A stretch of 64,000 bases of DNA from Variovorax sp. UMC13 (lineage in GTDB: Bacteria > Pseudomonadota > Gammaproteobacteria > Burkholderiales > Burkholderiaceae_C): assembly GCF_014170375.1 (NCBI RefSeq), contig NZ_LZZW01000007.1:62001-126000 (forward strand), read 5' to 3'. The notes beneath the pieces are model-generated. The model did no database searches. It had not been told where the DNA came from and saw only the letters and a program-made list of their open reading frames with translations. Shown here piece by piece: positions 56,873-64,000 of this stretch. Numbering within the stretch: position 1 is the stretch's first letter; each line of letters starts with the position of its first letter. Position numbers and translations under genes: made by a program.

Positions 56873-57850
56873 GTGGTGTTGCGGCTCGGAGCCATCGTCG
56901 GCGCCCTCGGGGGCGAACTCCAGGGTGAGCCCGAGCTGGCGATCGAGCGCCTCGCGCCACTGCAGAGTGCCGGGCCCGATGCGCTGAGCTTCCTGAGCCA
57001 CCCCAAGTACCGCAAGGAACTGGCGGCCTCGCAGGCCGGTTGCGTCATCGTGTCACCCGCCATGCGGGAGGCCGCTGCGGCGCGCGGGGCCTTCATCGTC
57101 ACCGACGATCCTTACCTCTACTTTGCCCGGCTGACCCAGTTGTGGAAGCGCTCGCATGCCGCGTTGGACGCGGCGCGCATCCATCCCAGCGCGGTCATCG
57201 ATCCGCTGGCCGAGGTCGACCCCAGCGCGCAGATCGGCGCCTTCTGCGTGATCGAGCGCGGTGCGCGCATCGGTGCCCAGACGGTGCTCAAGTCAAGGGT
57301 GACCGTGAGCGAGGATTGCCGGATCGGCGCGCGTTGCCTCCTGCATCCGGGGGTGGTGATCGGTGCCGACGGCTTCGGTTTCGCGCCGCACCAGGGCGCC
57401 TGGATCAAGATCGAGCAGCTGGGCGCGGTGCGCATCGGCGACGACGTCGAGATCGGGGCCAACACCTGCATCGACCGCGGCGCGCTGGAAGACACGGTGA
57501 TCGAAGACGGCGTGAAGCTCGACAACCTGATCCAGATCGGCCACAACGTGCGCATCGGCAAGCACACCGCGATGGCGGGCTGCGTCGGGGTGGCGGGCAG
57601 TGCCGTCATCGGCGCGCATTGCACCGTGGGCGGCGGCGCCATCGTGCTGGGACACCTGACGCTGGGCGATGGCGTGAACATCTCGGCGGCGACGCTGGTG
57701 ACGCGCTCCATCCTCAAGCCGGGCCATTACACGGGTGTGTTTCCCATCGACGACAATGCCACCTGGGAAAAGAACGCCGCCACGTTGAAGCAGCTGCACG
57801 GCCTGCGGGACCGGCTCAAGGCGCTTGAGAAAAAAGAAATTGAACGATAG
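56873..57850 (+). CDS. lpxD: UDP-3-O-acylglucosamine N-acyltransferase
   Basis: Adds the N-linked hydroxy-fatty acid in lipid A synthesis, using acyl-ACP. 325 residues. A uridine-binding N-terminal domain ([20 protein letters not shown]) is followed by left-handed parallel beta-helix hexapeptide repeats, with catalytic His in [24 protein letters not shown]. Starts at GTG 56873 (a second GTG follows immediately). A C-terminal helix ([18 protein letters not shown]) closes the trimer. Confidence 0.95.
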   Translation: MVLRLGAIVGALGGELQGEPELAIERLAPLQSAGPDALSFLSHPKYRKELAASQAGCVIVSPAMREAAAARGAFIVTDDPYLYFARLTQLWKRSHAALDAARIHPSAVIDPLAEVDPSAQIGAFCVIERGARIGAQTVLKSRVTVSEDCRIGARCLLHPGVVIGADGFGFAPHQGAWIKIEQLGAVRIGDDVEIGANTCIDRGALEDTVIEDGVKLDNLIQIGHNVRIGKHTAMAGCVGVAGSAVIGAHCTVGGGAIVLGHLTLGDGVNISAATLVTRSILKPGHYTGVFPIDDNATWEKNAATLKQLHGLRDRLKALEKKEIER

Positions 57851-57857
57851 AACAAAC

Positions 57858-58304
57858 ATGACGACGCTCGACATCCACCAGATTCTCAAGCTCCTGCCGC
57901 ACCGCTACCCCTTCCTGCTGGTGGACCGCGTGACGGCCATGGAGAAGGGCAAGCGCATCACGGCGCTCAAGAACGTGACGATGAACGAGCCCTTCTTCAA
58001 CGGCCACTTCCCGCACCGTCCGGTGATGCCGGGTGTGCTGATGCTCGAAGCCATGGCGCAGGCCGCGGCGCTGCTGTCCTTCCATTCGCTGGACATCGTG
58101 CCCGACGACAACACGGTCTACTACTTCGCGGCCATCGACGGCGCGCGCTTCAAGCGGCCGGTGGAGCCGGGCGACCAGCTGACGCTGGAAGTCGAGATCG
58201 AACGCATGAAGGCCGGCATCTCGAAGTTCAAGGGCCGGGCGCTGGTGGGCAGCGAGCTTGCCTGCGAAGCCACGCTGATGTGCGCGATGCGCCAGATCAA
58301 CTGA
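57858..58304 (+). CDS. fabZ: 3-hydroxyacyl-ACP dehydratase FabZ
   Basis: Hot-dog-fold dehydratase of fatty acid synthesis, 148 residues. [42 protein letters not shown] with catalytic His and Glu, and [16 protein letters not shown] are diagnostic. The ATG at 57858 is chosen because an in-frame start 33 bases upstream lies inside lpxD. It competes with lpxA/lpxD for hydroxyacyl-ACP, so clustering balances lipid A against phospholipid. Confidence 0.97.
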   Translation: MTTLDIHQILKLLPHRYPFLLVDRVTAMEKGKRITALKNVTMNEPFFNGHFPHRPVMPGVLMLEAMAQAAALLSFHSLDIVPDDNTVYYFAAIDGARFKRPVEPGDQLTLEVEIERMKAGISKFKGRALVGSELACEATLMCAMRQIN

Positions 58305-58317
58305 AATTCTGGCGGGC

Positions 58318-59106
58318 ATGACGCAGGTTCATCCGACGGCCATCGTCGATCCGAAGGCCGAACTCGATCCCTCGGTATCGATCGGGCCCTTCACGGTGAT
58401 CGGCCCGCATGTACGCATCGGCGCCGGTTCGAGCGTGGGTGCGCATTGCGTGATCGAAGGGCACACGACCATCGGCCGCGACAACCGCATCTTCCAGTTC
58501 GCTTCGCTCGGCGCGGTGCCGCAGGACAAGAAATACGACGGCGAGCCGACCGAACTGGTGATCGGCGACCGCAACACGATCCGCGAGTTCTGCACCTTCA
58601 ACCTGGGCACGGCCCAGGACGTGGGCGTGACGCGCATCGGCGACGACAACTGGATCATGGCCTACGTGCACATCGCGCACGACTGCCAGCTGGGCAACCA
58701 GATCACCATGGCCAACAACGCCACGCTGGCGGGCCATGTGGTGATCGGCGACTGGGTCACGGTGGGCGGGCTCACCGGCATCCTGCAGCGCATGCGCATC
58801 GGCGCGCACGCCATGCTCGGCTTTGCCAGCCACATCGGAAAGGACATTCCTCCTTTCATGGTGGTGGACGGCAACCCGCTCGCGGTGCGTGGCGTGAACC
58901 TGGTGGGCCTGCGCCGCCGGGACTTCTCGGCCGAGCGCATCACCGCGATCCGCGAGATGCACAAGCTGATCTACCGGCAGGGCAAGACGCTGGACGAGGC
59001 GCGTTCCGCGCTTTCCGAGCTGGCGCTCCAGGTGCCCGGTGCCGCGGCCGACGTGGCGCTGATGGATGGCTTCCTCGGCAGCTCCGTCAGCGGCATCGCC
59101 CGCTGA
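58318..59106 (+). CDS. lpxA: UDP-N-acetylglucosamine O-acyltransferase
   Basis: First enzyme of lipid A synthesis. 262 residues of hexapeptide-repeat beta-helix, with catalytic His in [25 protein letters not shown], the chain-length-ruler region [13 protein letters not shown], and the conserved [28 protein letters not shown]-terminal helical part. Starts 13 bases after fabZ; lpxB follows after 7 bases. Confidence 0.97.
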   Translation: MTQVHPTAIVDPKAELDPSVSIGPFTVIGPHVRIGAGSSVGAHCVIEGHTTIGRDNRIFQFASLGAVPQDKKYDGEPTELVIGDRNTIREFCTFNLGTAQDVGVTRIGDDNWIMAYVHIAHDCQLGNQITMANNATLAGHVVIGDWVTVGGLTGILQRMRIGAHAMLGFASHIGKDIPPFMVVDGNPLAVRGVNLVGLRRRDFSAERITAIREMHKLIYRQGKTLDEARSALSELALQVPGAAADVALMDGFLGSSVSGIAR

Positions 59107-59113
59107 GCCGCGC

Positions 59114-60268
59114 ATGAGCGCAGACAACAAAGCGGCGCGACGCTTCGCGATGGTCGCCGGCGAGCCTTCGGGCGATCTGCTGGCCGGCCTGCTGATGGAC
59201 GGCCTTCAGGCGCGCTGGCCCGCGGTCGAGACCGTCGGCATCGGCGGCCCGCAGATGCTGGCGCGCGGCTTCCAGAGCTGGTGGCCGCAGGAGAAGCTGG
59301 CCGTGCGCGGCTACATCGAGGTGCTGCGGCACTATGCCGAGATCGCCGGCATCCGGCGCCAGCTCAAGGCGCGCCTGCTGCGAGAGTGGCCGGGCCTGTT
59401 CATCGGCATCGATGCGCCCGATTTCAACCTCGACCTCGAGGCCGGACTGCGCGGGCGCGGCATCAAGACCGTGCACTTCGTCTGCCCCTCGATCTGGGCC
59501 TGGCGGCCCGACCGCATCGAGAAGATCCGCGCGGCCGCCGACCATGTGCTGTGCATCTTCCCCTTCGAGCCGGCGCTGCTGGCGGAGCAGGGCGTGGCGG
59601 CCAGCTATGTCGGCCATCCGCTGGCCAACGTGATCCCGATGCAGCCCGACCGGGCGGCGGCCCGCGCATCGCTCGGCCTCGACCCGGCGGCGCCGGTCGT
59701 GGCGCTGCTGCCCGGCAGCCGCCGCTCCGAGGTGCGCTACCTGGCCTCGCGCTTCTTCGAGGCTGCCGCGCTTATGGCCAAGGCGCGGCCCGAAGTCCAG
59801 TTCGTCTGCCCCGCGATCCCGGCGCTGCGCGCCGAGGTCGAGGCGGCGCTCAAGGCCAGCGGCATGGAAGGCCGCGTGACCCTGCTCAATGGCCAGTCGC
59901 ACCCCGCGCTGGCGGCCTGCGACGCCACGCTGATCGCCAGCGGTACGGCCACGCTGGAAGCTGCGCTGTTCAAGCGCCCGATGGTGATCGCCTACAACAT
60001 GAACCGGGTCTCCTGGCACCTCATGCACCGCCAGCAGCTGCAGCCCTGGGTGGGCCTGCCGAACATCCTTTGCGGCGAATTCGTCGTGCCCGAGCTGCTG
60101 CAGGATGCAGCGACGCCCGAGGCACTGGCCGCCGCCACCTTGCGCTGGCTGGAAGACCCGGCCAAAGTCGAGGCCCTGCAACAACGTTTCACCGCGCTGC
60201 ACGCCGAGCTGCTGCGCGACACTCCGACACTCTGCGCCGATGCGATCGAGAAAGTTCTTGAAGGCTGA
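59114..60268 (+). CDS. lpxB: lipid-A-disaccharide synthase
   Basis: GT-B fold glycosyltransferase joining UDP-diacylglucosamine and lipid X. 384 residues. [80 protein letters not shown] and [27 protein letters not shown] are all typical. Its 3' end overlaps the rnhB start. Confidence 0.97.
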   Translation: MSADNKAARRFAMVAGEPSGDLLAGLLMDGLQARWPAVETVGIGGPQMLARGFQSWWPQEKLAVRGYIEVLRHYAEIAGIRRQLKARLLREWPGLFIGIDAPDFNLDLEAGLRGRGIKTVHFVCPSIWAWRPDRIEKIRAAADHVLCIFPFEPALLAEQGVAASYVGHPLANVIPMQPDRAAARASLGLDPAAPVVALLPGSRRSEVRYLASRFFEAAALMAKARPEVQFVCPAIPALRAEVEAALKASGMEGRVTLLNGQSHPALAACDATLIASGTATLEAALFKRPMVIAYNMNRVSWHLMHRQQLQPWVGLPNILCGEFVVPELLQDAATPEALAAATLRWLEDPAKVEALQQRFTALHAELLRDTPTLCADAIEKVLEG

Positions 60269-60911
60269 ACAGGCCCCCCTGGTCTGGGATGCGCCCGGCC
60301 TGATGGCCGGCGTGGACGAGGCCGGCCGCGGGCCGCTGGCCGGCCCGGTCGTGGCCGCGGCCGTGATCCTCGACGATCGCCGCCCGATCCCCGGCCTGGC
60401 CGACTCCAAGACCCTGACCGCGCTGCAGCGCGAGCGCCTGCACGAGCAGATCCTGGCCCGGGCGCTGTGCTGCTCGGTGGCGCAGGCCAGCGTCGAGGAG
60501 ATCGACACCTACAACATCCTGCAGGCCACCATGCTGGCGATGCGCCGCGCGGTCGAGGGCCTGCGGCTGAAGCCGGCCAAGGTGCTGGTCGACGGCAACC
60601 GCCTGCCCACGCTGGACGTGCTGGCCGAAGCCATCGTCAAGGGCGATGCGCGGGTCAAGGCCATCTCGGCGGCGTCGATCCTGGCCAAGGTGCACCGCGA
60701 CCGGCTGTGCCGAGAACTCGACCTGGAATTTCCCCATTACGGCTTTGCCGGCCACAAGGGCTACGGCACGCGGGCCCATCTCGATGCCCTGCAGCTGCAT
60801 GGCGCCTGCGTGCACCATCGGCGCTCCTTCGCGCCCGTTGCGGCGGCGTTCGAGCGCATGGCCGTGCAACAGATCGCAATCGTGGCCGGCCCGGATCGGA
60901 TCGGCGCATGA
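60240..60911 (+). CDS. rnhB: ribonuclease HII
   Basis: Removes misincorporated ribonucleotides from DNA. Metal-binding acids sit in [19 protein letters not shown] and the conserved VLVDGNRLP, with [41 protein letters not shown] completing the family pattern. ATG 60240 gives 223 residues and a 29-base overlap with lpxB; TTG 60258 is an alternative (MKAEQAP start). Last gene of the lipid A operon and overlapped by the methyltransferase start (ATGA). Confidence 0.94.
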   Translation: MRSRKFLKAEQAPLVWDAPGLMAGVDEAGRGPLAGPVVAAAVILDDRRPIPGLADSKTLTALQRERLHEQILARALCCSVAQASVEEIDTYNILQATMLAMRRAVEGLRLKPAKVLVDGNRLPTLDVLAEAIVKGDARVKAISAASILAKVHRDRLCRELDLEFPHYGFAGHKGYGTRAHLDALQLHGACVHHRRSFAPVAAAFERMAVQQIAIVAGPDRIGA

Positions 60912-61687
60912 GCCACGCGACACCCGAGCACATCAGCTCGCGCGACAACCCGCTGCTCAAAGAGCTGCGCAAGCTCGCGCAGGAGCCGGGCGCCTACCGC
61001 AAGCTGGGCAAGGTCTGGCTCGAGGGCGACCACCTTTGCCGCGCCGCCCGACAGCGCGGCGTGCGGCCGGCCATCGCGGTCTTCACCGAATCCTTCTGGC
61101 CGCAGGCGCAGTTCGAATGGACCGACGCCGCCGACCGCACGCTGGTCGTGGCCGATGCGCTGCTGGCGGGCGTGAGCGGCCTCGAGTCGCCCGCGCCCAT
61201 GGGTTTCGTGATGCACCTGCCGATGCGCCCCGAACTGGTGGCCGATGCGCCGACCGTGGTGCTCGACCGGCTGCAGGATGCCGGCAACGTCGGCTCGGTG
61301 CTGCGCAGCGCTGCGGCCTTCGGCTTCAGCCAGATCGTGGCGCTCAAGGGCACGGCCGCGCTGTGGGCGCCCAAGGTGCTGCGCGCCGGCATGGGTGCGC
61401 ACTTCGGCCTGCGATTGATCGAAGGTGTGGAGGCCGAACTGCTCGACGGGCTCGAGGTCCCGCTGGTGGCGACCAGTTCGCATCACGGCGACTGGTTGCA
61501 TAAGGCGCAACTGCCGCATCCCTGCGCCTGGTTGCTGGGGCACGAGGGGCAGGGCGTCTCGGCGGCGCTCGAGGCGCGGGCCTCGCACCGCATCCGGATC
61601 GCCCAGCCGGGCGGGGAGGAGTCGCTGAATGTGGCGGCCGCCGCAGCGATTTGTCTGCATGCCAGCGCGGCTTTGTCCGGATTGTGA
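60908..61687 (+). CDS. TrmH/SpoU-family RNA 2'-O-methyltransferase
   Basis: A 259-residue SPOUT (trefoil-knot) methyltransferase, probably acting on 23S rRNA. The substrate-binding N-terminal domain starts [29 protein letters not shown] (first ~35 residues); motif 1 is [21 protein letters not shown], motif 2 [10 protein letters not shown], motif 3 [19 protein letters not shown]. Specificity (RlmB or another position) is not decided by these motifs. Coupled to rnhB by a four-base overlap. Confidence 0.88.
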   Translation: MSHATPEHISSRDNPLLKELRKLAQEPGAYRKLGKVWLEGDHLCRAARQRGVRPAIAVFTESFWPQAQFEWTDAADRTLVVADALLAGVSGLESPAPMGFVMHLPMRPELVADAPTVVLDRLQDAGNVGSVLRSAAAFGFSQIVALKGTAALWAPKVLRAGMGAHFGLRLIEGVEAELLDGLEVPLVATSSHHGDWLHKAQLPHPCAWLLGHEGQGVSAALEARASHRIRIAQPGGEESLNVAAAAAICLHASAALSGL

Positions 61688-61699
61688 CAGCGCGCCGGC

Positions 61700-61705
61700 T
61701 ATAAT
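61700..61705 (+). promoter_or_regulatory. -10 element of carAB promoter
   Basis: Perfect TATAAT 13 bases after the end of the methyltransferase gene and about 140 bases before carA. No convincing -35 at 17 bp; TTGTCC at 61673-61678 is 21 bp away. The long leader could hold pyrimidine or arginine control sites, but I recognise none. Confidence 0.6.
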
Positions 61706-61847
61706 CAGCGGCTTTCCCGCTCACACCCCGCCCACAGCGCACACAAGCTTACCCTTCGACGAAAGCCGCAGCCCGCCCCTTCATCGCATGTCATTGCATG
61801 TCGGGCACCTTGGGTTCGCTTTGGGCGTCATCCATCCGGAGAACCCA

Positions 61848-64000
<2,153 letters not shown>

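Overview
High-GC, densely packed chromosomal segment of a betaproteobacterium, most likely Comamonadaceae and Variovorax-like. The evidence is the gene order rpsB-tsf-pyrH-frr-uppS-cdsA-dxr-rseP-bamA-skp-lpxD-fabZ-lpxA-lpxB-rnhB, the presence of phaR, rimO, relA and mfd, several GTG/TTG starts, and REP-like GC-rich palindromes of a type I associate with that family. Assignment is from gene content and protein character only; no search was run. The window is mostly core genome. I see no prophage, insertion sequence, CRISPR array or recognised defence island. The accessory parts are two toxin-antitoxin loci, a heavy-metal efflux operon and a sugar-acid catabolic cluster.

Layout. 1-4551: the 3' end of a TolC-family gene, a small convergent gene, then cobQ-cobT-cobS-cobC for the late steps of cobalamin assembly. 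cobQ carries an in-frame insertion of about 27 codons that looks like a REP element. 4563-11136: a heavy-metal RND efflux operon (His-rich CzcI-like protein, outer-membrane channel, His-rich anchored protein, adaptor, pump) starting 11 bases after cobC. 11281-13642: nth and hipBA on the minus strand; hipBA is preceded by three operator-like palindromes at exact 27-bp spacing. 13704-16859: an aminotransferase, two small conserved-looking genes and a secreted M20 amidohydrolase. 16959-21434: a LysR regulator divergent from SDR, MFS and L-rhamnonate dehydratase genes. 21443-26347 (minus): serB, vapC, vapB and mfd, with vapBC wedged between mfd and serB.

26466-27688: ispD-ispF. 27698-29918 (minus): a two-component system. 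30091-33018: two secreted proteins, 3-hydroxybutyrate dehydrogenase and an alpha/beta hydrolase. 33015-35381: relA and tRNA-Val with a strong terminator. 35590-38070: a zinc-ribbon orphan, phaR and rimO. 38100-38566: two identical tRNA-Leu(CAG) genes, each with its own copy of the same terminator. 38594-46279: rnr, an SDR, the NAD(P)HX repair enzyme, a small membrane protein, a D-amino acid dehydrogenase and an amidase. 46330-60268+: the translation, isoprenoid and outer-membrane biogenesis super-cluster, ending in rnhB and a 23S rRNA methyltransferase. 61848-64000: carA and the start of carB, which runs off the window.

Functional links. dxr here and ispD/ispF at 26-27 kb belong to the MEP isoprenoid pathway; uppS uses its product for the undecaprenyl carrier. 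lpxD-fabZ-lpxA-lpxB make lipid A, while bamA, skp and rseP assemble and monitor the outer membrane. Many genes overlap by 1-8 bases (TGATG, ATGA, GTGA), so translational coupling is widespread. No stretch longer than about 300 bases lacks a gene.
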